Counted from the stretch's first letter, positions 42,600 to 51,138 are shown. The stretch is 64,000 bases of DNA from JBGSQR01 sp964509295 (GCA_964509295.1 CAZDWS010000009.1:62001-126000), one strand, 5' to 3'. Translations and numbers: made by a program. The notes: generated from the letters alone by a model not told the origin.

Positions 42600-43900
42600 T
42601 CGTCTTCCAGTTCCAGCTCGTCCTGCTCCTGTGAGTCAGTCTGCAGATCGAATAGATCCCGCAGAGAATCCACATAAAGGTCAATGCGTCCACCCTGTCC
42701 GGCTTTTTTCAGGGCAGATGTGGGAGGATGCAGCAGCTTGTTCATAATGGCTACCGTCAGGGCGTCCAGGCGTTTTTCGTCCTCGGTTGACAGCCCTTTC
42801 CAGCCTGAAACGGCCCGGGTCAACTCGGCCCGCCTGATATCGTCAAACCTGTTGCGCAGGGCAACAATAGTCGGGGTCAGTTCCAGAGAGTTAAGCCAGT
42901 GGGAAAAACGACCCACCTCATGTTCAACAATCTCTTCGGCCTTTTCAGCTTCCAGATTGCGCTGGGCCAGGTTGGTCTGCACTATCTCGTGCAGGTCATC
43001 GACCGTGAACAGATAGGCACTCTCCACATCATTGACCTTGGCATCAATATCTCTGGGAACTGCAATATCAATAAAGAACATCGGCTTGAAGCGACGCCTT
43101 CGTACAACCTGCTCCACATCACGGGCAGAGATAATAGCTGTTTCGGCTCCGGTGGAAGAAAGGACAATATCGGCCCGGTGCAGCTGGTCCAGAAAACCTT
43201 CAAAAGGAACCGCTTCGCCGGAGAAATCATCCGCCAGCCGCTGGGCTCTGGCAAAGGTACGGTTTGTGACCATCAGGCCGGATGTGCCGTTATTGATAAA
43301 ATGCTTGGCCGCCAGTTCGCACATTTCGCCGGCACCGACCAGCATGACGCTTTTTCCGGTCAGGTCACCAAGAATTTTCTTGGCCAGTTCCACAGCGGCA
43401 AAAGCAACTGAGACGGCTGAAGAAGCAATTTTAGTTTCGGTGCGGACACGCTTGGCAACGGAAAAGGCCTTGTGCAGAAAACGGTTCAGAATTATGCCTG
43501 ACGATTTGAATTCGGCGGCATATCCGTAGGAGGATTTGATCTGTCCCAGTATCTGCGGCTCTCCCACCACCATGGAATCCAGACTGGAGGCGACCCGGAA
43601 CAGATGGCGAATGGCGGATTCGGAATGGTGGCTGTAGAGATGGTTTTCAAGCTGCTCATAAGGAATTCGATGATAGTCGGCCATGAAGCGTTTGACCCGC
43701 GAAATCCCACCGGCGATGTCGCGGGTCGTTGCGTAGATTTCGACCCGGTTGCAGGTTGAAACGATCAGACTCTCCACAATACCTTCCAGAGCAATCAGTT
43801 CCCGCAAGGGCTTTTCAATCATGTTGGATGAAAAAGCAGCCTTTTCCCGAATCTCTACAGAAGCGGTTTTATGGGACAGGCCAACGACTATGATGTGCAT
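42596..43900 (-). CDS. hemA: Glutamyl-tRNA reductase
   Basis: First step of C5 tetrapyrrole synthesis: glutamyl-tRNA to glutamate-1-semialdehyde. The 434-residue protein starts MHIIVVGLSHKTASVEIREK, has the catalytic cysteine in SLIVSTCNRVEIYATT (about Cys-50), an NADPH domain (GKSVMLVGAGEMCELAAKHF) and a C-terminal dimerisation helix. Length and order are canonical. It follows the ccsA/hemX-like gene as in many bacteria (hemX-hemA). Confidence 0.97.
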   Translation of the reverse strand: MHIIVVGLSHKTASVEIREKAAFSSNMIEKPLRELIALEGIVESLIVSTCNRVEIYATTRDIAGGISRVKRFMADYHRIPYEQLENHLYSHHSESAIRHLFRVASSLDSMVVGEPQILGQIKSSYGYAAEFKSSGIILNRFLHKAFSVAKRVRTETKIASSAVSVAFAAVELAKKILGDLTGKSVMLVGAGEMCELAAKHFINNGTSGLMVTNRTFARAQRLADDFSGEAVPFEGFLDQLHRADIVLSSTGAETAIISARDVEQVVRRRRFKPMFFIDIAVPRDIDAKVNDVESAYLFTVDDLHEIVQTNLAQRNLEAEKAEEIVEHEVGRFSHWLNSLELTPTIVALRNRFDDIRRAELTRAVSGWKGLSTEDEKRLDALTVAIMNKLLHPPTSALKKAGQGGRIDLYVDSLRDLFDLQTDSQEQDELELEDE

Positions 43901-43934
43901 TTAATTCCCATTTCTATTTCGGGCTGAAGAACAG

Positions 43935-44738
43935 CTACCAGTTTAAATTATGTTTGATTCCGATCAGGCTGACCAGCAACACGACAAAGCCAAGCATAGA
44001 GAGATAAGCAGCCTTTCTGCCGCGCCAGCCAACAACAAAGCGGCCATGCAGCAGGGCGGCGTAAATCAGCCAGGTAATCAGTGTCCAGACCTGCTTGGGA
44101 TCGGACCAGCTCCAGTAATTGCCCACAGCCTGGTATGACCTGACAGCCCCGGAGATAATAGCAGCGGTCAGCATGGGAAAACCGATCATCAGGCTGCGGT
44201 AGCTGATCTCTTCCAGGGTATCCAGTGCAGGAAGCTTACGGAACAGAGCGCCAAAATGTTTTTTCTTGAGAAAGTGCTGCTGCAGCAGGTACATGACCGA
44301 AGCACCGCAGGAGATTGTAAAGGTGGCATAGCTGATGAATATCAGCAGTATGTGAGCCCAGAACCAGAGACCGTATTGCTGGAGAGGAACATCAGAAACG
44401 GTTTCCGGCAGCGCACTGGAAATTGCAATTGAGATCATAGCCAGCGGAATCACAAAGGAACCAAGGATGGCGACCTTATACAACCGTTCAAAGAGTATGA
44501 AGGCACCGACTATTGTCAGGCTGAACAGCGAGAGTGACTCCGGAATGGTGCTGATCGGCAGTTGTCCGGTGGAACTGATCAGGTGTATGGTGGAAAGCAG
44601 GTGGGCAATGAATCCGAGCGTGATCAGCCGGTGTGACCAGGAGGCGAGCTGCTCTGTTGTCCTGGACAGATAAACCAGGTAAAACAGCGTAGCTAAACCG
44701 TACAAAGCAAGCGTTAGATATAAGAAAGTCTGGCTCAT
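43935..44738 (-). CDS. CcsA/HemX-type cytochrome c assembly membrane protein
   Basis: A 267-residue protein with about eight membrane segments and the tryptophan-rich WSWSDPKQVWTLITWL motif of the heme-handling family (WGWDPK in CcsA/CcmC). Such HemX/CcsA-like proteins handle heme during cytochrome c maturation or modulate HemA levels. Its ATG overlaps the precorrin-2 dehydrogenase stop (ATGA), and hemA starts 34 bases after its end. A full CcsA normally has a partner ResB, which is not seen here. Confidence 0.85.
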   Translation of the reverse strand: MSQTFLYLTLALYGLATLFYLVYLSRTTEQLASWSHRLITLGFIAHLLSTIHLISSTGQLPISTIPESLSLFSLTIVGAFILFERLYKVAILGSFVIPLAMISIAISSALPETVSDVPLQQYGLWFWAHILLIFISYATFTISCGASVMYLLQQHFLKKKHFGALFRKLPALDTLEEISYRSLMIGFPMLTAAIISGAVRSYQAVGNYWSWSDPKQVWTLITWLIYAALLHGRFVVGWRGRKAAYLSMLGFVVLLVSLIGIKHNLNW

Positions 44739-45328
44739 GGCATATCCTTGCGGCTTGACAACTCCGCTATTGCGCTTTCAACACTGGAGCGCACAATTTT
44801 TGCATTGTAAGTGCTGTCGTTCCCTTCCGTCAACAGCTTTTCGCGCTGAATCGAGAGCCGCTCCAGAGTTGTGCCGTAATCTTCACCAATAATGTCAGCA
44901 ATCACATCTCTGACCTTGGCGGAAAAGGCCGGGCACCTGCCGCCGCTTGACACGGCAATATCAAGAGTGCCACGCCTCAGAACGGCCGGAAACATGCAGT
45001 CGCCGCTTTCCGGGGCATCTGTGACGGCAACCAGAACACCGCGTCTTCTGGCCTCTGTTGCAACTGCGGCATTTACGTCTGCATCGTCTGTGGCGGTGAT
45101 GACCAGGAAAGCCCCCTCCATATCTGGCGGCACAAACGACTTGATCCTGACCTTGATTTCACCGGCAGCCTCATAGGCAGCCAGCTCTGCAGAAAGCGCA
45201 GGAGAAACAATCCGAACTTCGGCACCGGTCTTCAGAAGAGTCTCGGCTTTTCTTGTGGCGACGCGCCCTCCGCCTACAATCAGTACGACACGGCCCTGCA
45301 TATCGATGTTCAGCGGCAGATAGGACAT
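44735..45328 (-). CDS. Precorrin-2 dehydrogenase / sirohydrochlorin ferrochelatase (Met8-like)
   Basis: A 197-residue protein matching the N-terminal half of CysG: NAD-binding VVLIVGGGRVATRKAETLLKTGAEVRIVSP, ATDDADVNAAVATEARRRGVLVAVTD, and FPAVLRRGTLDIAVSSGGRCPAFSAKVRDVI. It oxidises precorrin-2 to sirohydrochlorin and may insert iron for siroheme. First gene of the tetrapyrrole operon; the CobA-HemD fusion that makes its substrate is the last. The ATG at 45328 follows a GAGGGTGAT stretch. Confidence 0.92.
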   Translation of the reverse strand: MSYLPLNIDMQGRVVLIVGGGRVATRKAETLLKTGAEVRIVSPALSAELAAYEAAGEIKVRIKSFVPPDMEGAFLVITATDDADVNAAVATEARRRGVLVAVTDAPESGDCMFPAVLRRGTLDIAVSSGGRCPAFSAKVRDVIADIIGEDYGTTLERLSIQREKLLTEGNDSTYNAKIVRSSVESAIAELSSRKDMP

Positions 45329-45395
45329 ATCACCCTCAGCTCCGGTTTGATCAATTGCCTGAGTAGTTCTAATTCACCGCAAAAGCTGAAAACAG

Positions 45396-45503
45396 TCCCC
45401 TCTCCCTGAGGGAGAGGGTTAGGGTGAGGGGGCAGATGCGGATTTATATGGCACTGCTGCCCCCTCATCCGGCCTTCGGCCACCTTCTCCCTCAGGGAGA
45501 AGG
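45396..45503. repeat. Palindromic GC-rich repeat, family A copy 4
   Basis: TCCCCTCTCCCTGAGGGAGAGGGTTAGGGTGAGGGGGCAG, a 20-bp spacer and the mirrored CTGCCCCCTCATCCGGCCTTCGGCCACCTTCTCCCTCAGGGAGAAGG. This is the cleanest copy and lacks the nested insert of copies 1 and 3. Reading frames across it are artefacts. The rest of the 45329-45690 gap shows no gene. Confidence 0.85.
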
Positions 45504-45690
45504 ACAAACGGAAGATCAGAACGAATCAAGATCAATTAAACTTTTTTCTTGATGAACAGTATCTAGCACCATAATACCTTTTTGCAAACGTTTCAACATA
45601 ACCGGCACGTTTTGGAGTTTGCTCTTGATTTTTTTACCGCCTGGTATATCATCAATAGAATTTCAACTTCCCAAAAGGAGACCTTTTTTT

Positions 45691-46026
45691 ATGGCTAGTG
45701 ATAAAGTTTTTGCATTTGGTGATGCTAATTTTGAGCGCGAGGTTTTACAGTCCGACGTTCCTGTTCTTGTTGATTTCTGGGCCACCTGGTGCCAGCCCTG
45801 CAAGGCAATTGCACCGTTGATTGATACAGTCGCCGACGAAAACGCTGGTAAACTGAAAGTAGGTAAAGTCAATGTGGACGAGAACCCTGCCACCCCAGGC
45901 AAATATGGCGTACGCGGCATTCCGACACTGATTCTGTTCAAAGGTGGAGTAATTGTTGACCAGGTGGTGGGAGCTGTTCCCAAATCCCAGCTGGATGCCT
46001 TGATTGAAAAAGCTCTGAAGGCTTAA
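45691..46026 (+). CDS. Thioredoxin with WCQPC active site
   Basis: A 111-residue thioredoxin (FEREVLQSDVPVLVDFWATWCQPCKAIAPLI, cis-Pro in GVRGIPTLILFKGG). The active site is CQPC and not the usual CGPC, which should shift its redox potential. AAGGAG lies 12 bases before the ATG at 45691; the upstream extension of the frame is unlike thioredoxin. Its TAA overlaps the start of the TlpA-like gene by one base, so cytoplasmic and periplasmic thiol proteins are made together. Confidence 0.93.
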   Translation: MASDKVFAFGDANFEREVLQSDVPVLVDFWATWCQPCKAIAPLIDTVADENAGKLKVGKVNVDENPATPGKYGVRGIPTLILFKGGVIVDQVVGAVPKSQLDALIEKALKA

Positions 46027-46544
46027 TGCAACTCTGCCGCACCATCAGCCTTTCTGTGCTGGTTCTTCTGCTGTTATCATTTACCCTTTTCCCGGCTTGT
46101 GTGCATGCTCTGCCGCAAGCCGGAAAACCGGCGCCCGATTTCAAGGTTGTAACCACAACCGGACAAACAGTCACACTGAATAGCTATAAAGATAAAGTTC
46201 TGGTACTGGATTTTTTTGCGACCTGGTGCATACCGTGCCGTACTTCCGTGCCGCATCTTGTGCTGATCAACAGCAAATACGGCAAACAGGGACTACAGGT
46301 TCTTGGTGTCAGTGCCGATGACAGCGAAAGATCGCTGAACGCCTTTAGCGATTGGCACAAGATCAACTATCCCATGTCCATGGCGGGTGAAACAATTCTG
46401 AAAGATTACGGGATTCGTTCATTGCCGGTCATGTTACTGATTGACCGAAAAGGCAGGATTGTTGATGTTTACATGGGCTTTACAAATGACATTGCCCGGG
46501 CAATGGAAAACCGGATTAAAGAACTGCTGAAGTCGCCACAATAA
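46026..46544 (+). CDS. TlpA/ResA-type periplasmic thiol-disulfide reductase
   Basis: A 172-residue exported thioredoxin-fold protein. Signal peptide/anchor residues 1-28 (LSVLVLLLLSFTLFPACVHA; the internal Cys is not in a clear lipobox), then a TlpA-like fold (GKPAPDFKVVTTTGQTVTLNSYKDKVLVLDFFATWCIPCRTSVP, cis-Pro in IRSLPVMLLIDRKGRIV). Active site CIPC. Such proteins keep apocytochrome c thiols reduced, which fits the neighbouring heme/CcsA genes, though those are on the other strand. It starts one base inside the thioredoxin stop. Confidence 0.9.
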   Translation: MQLCRTISLSVLVLLLLSFTLFPACVHALPQAGKPAPDFKVVTTTGQTVTLNSYKDKVLVLDFFATWCIPCRTSVPHLVLINSKYGKQGLQVLGVSADDSERSLNAFSDWHKINYPMSMAGETILKDYGIRSLPVMLLIDRKGRIVDVYMGFTNDIARAMENRIKELLKSPQ

Positions 46545-46559
46545 ATTTCCGTCTAAACC

Positions 46560-46675
46560 CAATTTCAAATCAAAGATGAAACCAAGGCGGCGAGGATTGA
46601 GGCGACGAAGGCGTACACGCAGTACGTTGAGAAGCCGCAGACGAGCCAACGAAGGTAGGCTTTGATTAGGAATTG
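46560..46675. repeat. Dispersed intergenic repeat after the TlpA-like gene
   Basis: CAAGGCGGCGAGGATTGAGGCGACGAAGGCGTACACGCAGTACGTTGAGAAGCCGC... flanked by near-inverted ATCAAAG/CTTTGAT ends (46570 and 46660 regions). Elements of this GAGGATTGAGGCG...GTACGTTGAG kind occur in many copies in Geobacter-type genomes. It separates convergent genes (TlpA-like and truA). Confidence 0.6.
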
Positions 46676-46684
46676 ACATAAAAA

Positions 46685-47419
46685 TTAATATTTAACCTGA
46701 ATAAGACTCAAACCCGAGGCTGGAGCCGTTACTCCGGCCTTTTGTCTGTCCGGATTCTGCAGCAGCCAGGCCACATGCTCCGGTTCAAAACGTCCGCGAC
46801 CAATATCCACCAGTGTGCCGGTCATGACCCTGACCATATGCTTAAGAAATCCTTCGCCAACCACATCAATGACAATCATATTTCCATCTTGCATAATATC
46901 CACCGCATAGACCCTGCGTTCAGAAGTTTTTGTGGCATAATTGGAGGCCCTGAAAGAGGCGAAATCGTGCAATCCGACAAAATGCCCGGCGGCCTCCCTC
47001 ATGCGGTCCAGATCCAATGTTTCACGAACATGCCAGGTATACAGGCGCCTCAAGGGCGAACGGACGGCAGCATTGTAGATTGTGTAGCGGTAATGTTTGG
47101 TCAGGGCATCTGCAATCGGCTTGAAATCATCAGACACTTCGCAGGCATCCTGAATGGCAATTTCCGCAGGCAGAAGGTTATTCAGCCCATCCACAAAAGC
47201 CTTGACCGGGAGTTTCTTGTCTGTCCTGAAGGCGGCTACCATGGCATAGGCATGCACACCAGCATCAGTGCGACCGGAAGATTGCAGACGTACCGACTGG
47301 CCGAGCATTCTCTGGAGGGCAGCTTCAATAACCTCCTGAACAGCCAGCCCATTTGGCTGCACCTGCCAACCGGAATAGCCGGTACCATCATACTCAATTA
47401 TCAGCTTGATTGTGCGCAC
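46685..47419 (-). CDS. truA: tRNA pseudouridine synthase A
   Basis: Makes pseudouridine at tRNA positions 38-40. The 244-residue protein has IIEYDGTGYSGWQVQPN, the catalytic aspartate in SSGRTDAGVHAYAMVA, YRYTIYN and GEGFLKHMVRVMTGTLVDIGRG. Start is a GTG at 47419, two bases after the hslO stop; the frame upstream is hslO read out of frame. Length normal. Co-transcribed with hslO. Confidence 0.95.
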   Translation of the reverse strand: MRTIKLIIEYDGTGYSGWQVQPNGLAVQEVIEAALQRMLGQSVRLQSSGRTDAGVHAYAMVAAFRTDKKLPVKAFVDGLNNLLPAEIAIQDACEVSDDFKPIADALTKHYRYTIYNAAVRSPLRRLYTWHVRETLDLDRMREAAGHFVGLHDFASFRASNYATKTSERRVYAVDIMQDGNMIVIDVVGEGFLKHMVRVMTGTLVDIGRGRFEPEHVAWLLQNPDRQKAGVTAPASGLSLIQVKY

Positions 47420-47420
47420 G

Positions 47421-48311
47421 TTAGCGGTTTTCCCCGGATGACAGCTTTTCAATCAGGTTCTCAAGTTCCACCTGATCAAATGCGTATTTTTTCCGGCAGA
47501 ATTCACAACATACTTCGGCATGTTTTTCCTTGATGCTCATATCCTTCAACTCATCAGGACCAAGCGACAAAAGAGCTTTTTCAACCTTGTCCAGCGAGCA
47601 CCCGCAGCGAAAAAATACATCCTTCTTTTCCAAAAGCGTATAAGCGATTCCGTCCCAAAGTTTTTCAATCAGCAGCTCCGGGCCGCCACTCTTCAAAACA
47701 TCACTGATCGGCTCCAGGTCGGCAATATTTGCCATAATCCTGTCTATTTCCTCGTCCTGGGCACCAGGAAGTGCCTGCACCAGAAAACCGCCACAGGCAG
47801 ACATCAAACCGTCACAATCAAGTGCCGCACCCAGACCGACAGCCGATGGTGTCTGTTCCGAGTCTGTCAAGTAATAGGCGAGATCATCGCCGATCTCGCT
47901 ACTGCAAAGCTGTACCATTCCGGAATAAGGAGTGCCCCCAAAACCGAGATCTTTGCTGACCGTCAGAAATCCGGCCCGACCGAGCAGACCAGGCACATTC
48001 CATTTTCCATCCACAGGTTCCACCTCGGCAGAAGGATTACCAGCCGTAGCGCGGATGGCACCGTCACTATCCGCCTCGATAATCATTTTCAGCAGCGGCC
48101 CATTACCTTCGAATTTCATGGCAATACGTTGATCCTGTTTGAGCAAAGCCCCCATCAGTGCACCGCCAGCCAGCCCACGTCCCAAGGCAATACTGGCAGT
48201 GGCAGAAGACTCCTGCAAGGCGCAAACCTCGCGGGCCACACCAACTGCAGTACAGGCCAAAATACGAATACCACCGGACATACTCAATGAACGGACAATC
48301 TGATCAGTCAT
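47421..48311 (-). CDS. hslO: 33-kDa redox-regulated chaperone Hsp33
   Basis: Holdase activated by oxidation. The 296-residue protein has the HslO N-terminal fold (CTAVGVAREVCALQESSATASIALGRGLAGGALMGALL; KFEGNGPLLKMIIEADSDG) and the C-terminal zinc/redox centre with CGCSLDKVEKALLSLGPDELKDM and CEFCRKKY (CxC...CxxC, all four ligands present). Length fits. AGAGGA precedes the ATG. Upstream a terminator separates it from the small Ala/Lys-rich gene. Confidence 0.96.
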   Translation of the reverse strand: MTDQIVRSLSMSGGIRILACTAVGVAREVCALQESSATASIALGRGLAGGALMGALLKQDQRIAMKFEGNGPLLKMIIEADSDGAIRATAGNPSAEVEPVDGKWNVPGLLGRAGFLTVSKDLGFGGTPYSGMVQLCSSEIGDDLAYYLTDSEQTPSAVGLGAALDCDGLMSACGGFLVQALPGAQDEEIDRIMANIADLEPISDVLKSGGPELLIEKLWDGIAYTLLEKKDVFFRCGCSLDKVEKALLSLGPDELKDMSIKEKHAEVCCEFCRKKYAFDQVELENLIEKLSSGENR

Positions 48312-48335
48312 ATTTATCCTCTACTGTTTTAGAAT

Positions 48336-48370
48336 AAAAAAAAGCCGCATCGGTAAGATGCGGCTTTTTT
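48336..48370 (-). terminator. Intrinsic terminator of the Ala/Lys-rich protein gene
   Basis: GCCGCATC and GATGCGGC arms, 5-nt loop GGTAA, flanked by A8 and T6 runs, 19 bases past the stop of the gene at 48389. Works on the minus strand, and probably also on plus. Confidence 0.9.
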
Positions 48371-48388
48371 AAACCTTTTAAAGAAGAA

Positions 48389-48652
48389 TTACTTCTTTGC
48401 AGGAGCAGCAGCAGGAGCAGCAGCAGGAGCAGCAGGAGCAGCTACTTCAGCTTTCTTCTCAGCTTTTTTTGCTTTCTTTGCTTTTTTTGCTTTTTTAGCA
48501 GGCTTTGCTTCTTTTTTTGCATCAGCAGCAGGAGCAGCTACTTCAGCTTTAGCAGGAGCAGCAGCAGGCTTAGCAGCATCAGCAGCGAAAGCTACAGCGG
48601 AGAAAGAAACAGCTACGAGGGCGGCTACGAGTGTGGACAGAACTTTTTTCAT
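48389..48652 (-). CDS. Small secreted Ala/Lys/Pro-rich low-complexity protein
   Basis: An 87-residue protein: signal peptide residues 1-28 (KKVLSTLVAALVAVSFSAVAFAA), then a repetitive tail of Ala-Pro-Ala and KKAKKAKKAKKAEKK runs resembling histone H1-like or TolA-like sequences. The mature protein is very basic in its centre. GGAGG nine bases before ATG 48652; the frame five codons further starts at a TTG inside that GGAGG region. Own sigma-54-like promoter at 48690 and own terminator, so a dedicated, regulated transcript. Function unknown; binding of anionic surfaces or DNA is a guess. Confidence 0.8.
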   Translation of the reverse strand: MKKVLSTLVAALVAVSFSAVAFAADAAKPAAAPAKAEVAAPAADAKKEAKPAKKAKKAKKAKKAEKKAEVAAPAAPAAAPAAAPAKK

Positions 48653-48689
48653 TTTTACTACCTCCAAAGAATGTGTTTGATTGGTTTAT

Positions 48690-48705
48690 TGCAGTCTGCG
48701 TGCCA
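48690..48705 (-). promoter_or_regulatory. Sigma-54-type (-24/-12) promoter
   Basis: Minus strand TGGCACGCAGACTGCA against consensus TGGCACGnnnnTTGCA: only one consensus position differs. The GG and GC doublets are at the required spacing. Predicted start lies near 48680, about 28 nt before the ATG at 48652. Confidence 0.75.
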
Positions 48706-48854
48706 GCTTTTCAACAACACACAACATATTGATTTAATTAGAATTTAAGTTTTGATCGGTTTTTCAGCCTTAATCTAACACCTGATATCAACCAGTGCAT
48801 ACCGCAAATAAGGTATAATTGTAATTTGGCATTGGATCTTGCATTCAAACAAAC

Positions 48855-49862
48855 TCAGCATCCATAATATGCCCGGTACCAGCTGACAAAACGCTTCAGC
48901 CCTTCTTCAATCGTTACGGAGGGTCTGAACCCCACATCCTCCATTAGATCAGAAACATCGGCGCAGGTAACAAGAACTTCTCCCAACTGCATCGGCAGCA
49001 AATTACGTACGGCTTTTTTGCCGAGACAATCTTCAATAACCTCGATAAAACGACCCAACTCTACCGGTCGGTTATTACCGATATTGTACACCCGATATGG
49101 TGCACTGCTGCCGGCCGGGTCGGGAGAGGCCGCATTCCAGCCCGGATCGGCCTGCGGAACACGATCCATCACCCGCACTATTCCTTCCACAATATCTTCA
49201 ATATAGGTAAAATCCCGCTGCATCTGACCATTGTTGAAAACATCGATTGTTCGCCCCTCCTGAATAGCCTTGGTGAAGGAGAAGTAGGCCATATCTGGGC
49301 GTCCCCACGGGCCGTACACGGTAAAGAAACGCAGACCTGTTACCGGGAGAGCAAACAGATGGGCATAGGTATGGGCCATCAGTTCATTGGACTTTTTGGT
49401 CGCTGCATACAGTGATACCGGGTGGTCCGTTGAATGATGCTCAGAAAAGGGTGTTGTCCTGTTAGCGCCATAAACTGAGCTGGAAGAGGCAAAAACAAGG
49501 TGTTTGACGCCACTGTGCCTGCACCCTTCCAGAACATTCATGAAACCGACAATATTACTGTCGATATATGTATTTGGATTCTGAAGCGAATAGCGGACTC
49601 CGGCCTGGGCAGCCAGGTTGACAACCACATCAAACTGTTCCGTAATAAACAGCGCCTCCATTGCCGATCGATCCTCAAGACCCAGTTCCCTAAAACGGAA
49701 ACCGTCCAGCCCGTGCAGTTGCTGCAGTCGATCCTGCTTTAGGCTGATCTCATAATAATCATTCAGGTTATCCAGACCAACGACCTGATGCCCTGCATCA
49801 AGCAGTCGCTGACTGAGATGGAAACCGATAAATCCGGCGGCACCTGTAACAAGAATTTTCAT
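48855..49862 (-). CDS. NAD-dependent epimerase, UDP-glucuronate 4-epimerase-like
   Basis: A 335-residue extended short-chain dehydrogenase: Rossmann MKILVTGAAGFIGFHLSQRLL, DNLNDYYEISLKQDRL, catalytic Tyr-x3-Lys in YAATKKSNELMAHTY, and FFTVYGPWGRPDMAYFSFTKAI. The DYYxxxLKxxRL and PWGRPDMA segments are typical of UDP-glucuronate 4-epimerases, which supply UDP-galacturonate for surface polysaccharide. Single gene, no other polysaccharide genes in view. Confidence 0.92.
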   Translation of the reverse strand: MKILVTGAAGFIGFHLSQRLLDAGHQVVGLDNLNDYYEISLKQDRLQQLHGLDGFRFRELGLEDRSAMEALFITEQFDVVVNLAAQAGVRYSLQNPNTYIDSNIVGFMNVLEGCRHSGVKHLVFASSSSVYGANRTTPFSEHHSTDHPVSLYAATKKSNELMAHTYAHLFALPVTGLRFFTVYGPWGRPDMAYFSFTKAIQEGRTIDVFNNGQMQRDFTYIEDIVEGIVRVMDRVPQADPGWNAASPDPAGSSAPYRVYNIGNNRPVELGRFIEVIEDCLGKKAVRNLLPMQLGEVLVTCADVSDLMEDVGFRPSVTIEEGLKRFVSWYRAYYGC

Positions 49863-49903
49863 GGCATTTTTCCGTTCAAATTCAGCATTGAATACTCACG
49901 TAC

Positions 49904-49927
49904 AACAAAAACACTGCCGGTGGCAGT
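49904..49927 (-). terminator. Weak intrinsic terminator after AEC permease gene
   Basis: ACTGCC and GGCAGT arms with a 3-nt loop, followed on the minus strand by GTTTTTGTTG. Six-base stem only; about 105 bp past the stop of the permease gene at 50033. Confidence 0.4.
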
Positions 49928-50032
49928 AGTAGATCGACCAGAATTCACTGACCGGTTTTTCAGAATGCATTTTTTTATCTTACGTAAGTTTTTAGCATTT
50001 CTTCATCTAATCTGCAAATTCCATTTGCATTC

Positions 50033-50944
50033 TCATATCCCAACGATTTGCATCAACCAGTACAAAAGTGGAATCGTGCAAAAAGAGAGGATAATTCCGG
50101 CCCCGACCAGCGCCACGGCCAGTTCAGCCTCCATGCCGGCAATGACGGCCATGGCACTGGCCACAACCATGGGAGGCATGCCGGCTTCCATGACAGCCAC
50201 TTTTGCGACCAGACCCGTAATTCCAAGCAGCTGAAAAACCAGCAGAGTCATAATTGGAGCAGCAATAAGCTTTATACCGAGACCGAAGAAGAGCGGACGG
50301 ATCACACGGGCGGGTAGTTTCAGACGGAGTTGAAAACCGATGGCTGTCATCACCAGCGGAACCAGGGTTGAAGAGATGCTTTGCAGACAGCGGGCAACCG
50401 TTTCGGAAGCAAACCAGTCGCTGAAAAGAAGGCCTAGCACCAGAGCGCTGGCCGAGGGAAATAGCAGTATACGTTTGGCAACTGCAGAAAACGTCAAGGC
50501 ACTGTCTTTGCCATAAATTGATAGAACAATTGAACCATAAGTGGCGAAAATCACCAAGGTACCAACAAGGTCATAGACAATCAGATGTGAAAGACCGACT
50601 GCACCGTAAAAAGCGTTCACCATTGGAATACCCATGAAAGAGGTATTACCCAGCGGAATCACCAGCAGCAGCACCCCAATGATTGGCCGTGACCAGCGCC
50701 ATAACCGCCCGGCCACCAACACCACGGCGGCAGAAAACAGCAGCAGCGCCCACGGGATGATGGCCGCAACCATTGTATCGCGCGAGAAGGCGATAGTTGG
50801 TGCCTTAAGCAGTACCAGCGCCGGCAGCGAAATATAGAGCGCGAACATGTTCAGGGCCTGGGCAGTATCTTTGGGAAATGCTTCCACTCGTCGCAACAGC
50901 AATCCCAGAGAAACAAAAAGGCCGATCATGAAAAAATTTTCCAT
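50033..50944 (-). CDS. AEC-family permease (auxin efflux carrier type)
   Basis: A 303-residue membrane protein with about ten segments in two repeats (FALYISLPALVLLKAP; MGIPMVNAFYGAVGL; ATYGSIVLSIYG; VMEAGMPPMVVASAMA). AEC proteins export or import small organic or amino acids. The P-rich crossover LVFQLLGITGLVAKVAVMEAGMPP is characteristic. It lies downstream of ilvC and a second AEC permease, so a link to branched-chain amino or keto acids is conceivable. Confidence 0.85.
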   Translation of the reverse strand: MENFFMIGLFVSLGLLLRRVEAFPKDTAQALNMFALYISLPALVLLKAPTIAFSRDTMVAAIIPWALLLFSAAVVLVAGRLWRWSRPIIGVLLLVIPLGNTSFMGIPMVNAFYGAVGLSHLIVYDLVGTLVIFATYGSIVLSIYGKDSALTFSAVAKRILLFPSASALVLGLLFSDWFASETVARCLQSISSTLVPLVMTAIGFQLRLKLPARVIRPLFFGLGIKLIAAPIMTLLVFQLLGITGLVAKVAVMEAGMPPMVVASAMAVIAGMEAELAVALVGAGIILSFCTIPLLYWLMQIVGI

Positions 50945-50970
50945 ATATGAAGTTGCCTTCTTAAATCAGA

Positions 50971-51006
50971 CTGATGCCCTTCGCAGTATCATGCTAAGGG
51001 CATCAG
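50971..51006. terminator. Hairpin between ilvC and the AEC permease gene
   Basis: CTGATGCCCTT and AAGGGCATCAG, an 11-bp perfect stem with 14-nt loop. T tract is poor on both sides (TCTGATTT on minus), so possibly a terminator for ilvC or an mRNA-stabilising hairpin. The rest of the 190-bp gap shows nothing. Confidence 0.5.
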
Positions 51007-51138
51007 TTATTTAAATATCCATCAACTCAATCTCTACCAGTTATATCTGAGTGACATCTCCATCTCAAGACCCGGGGCGTCAACTAACCGGTTGTGACAC
51101 AAATGGGCCGCCCCAATTATAATCCATTGCGCGACCAA

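Noticed and set aside
45310..45507. Short minus frame across the 45396 repeat
   Set aside because: Repeat-derived, no start signal.
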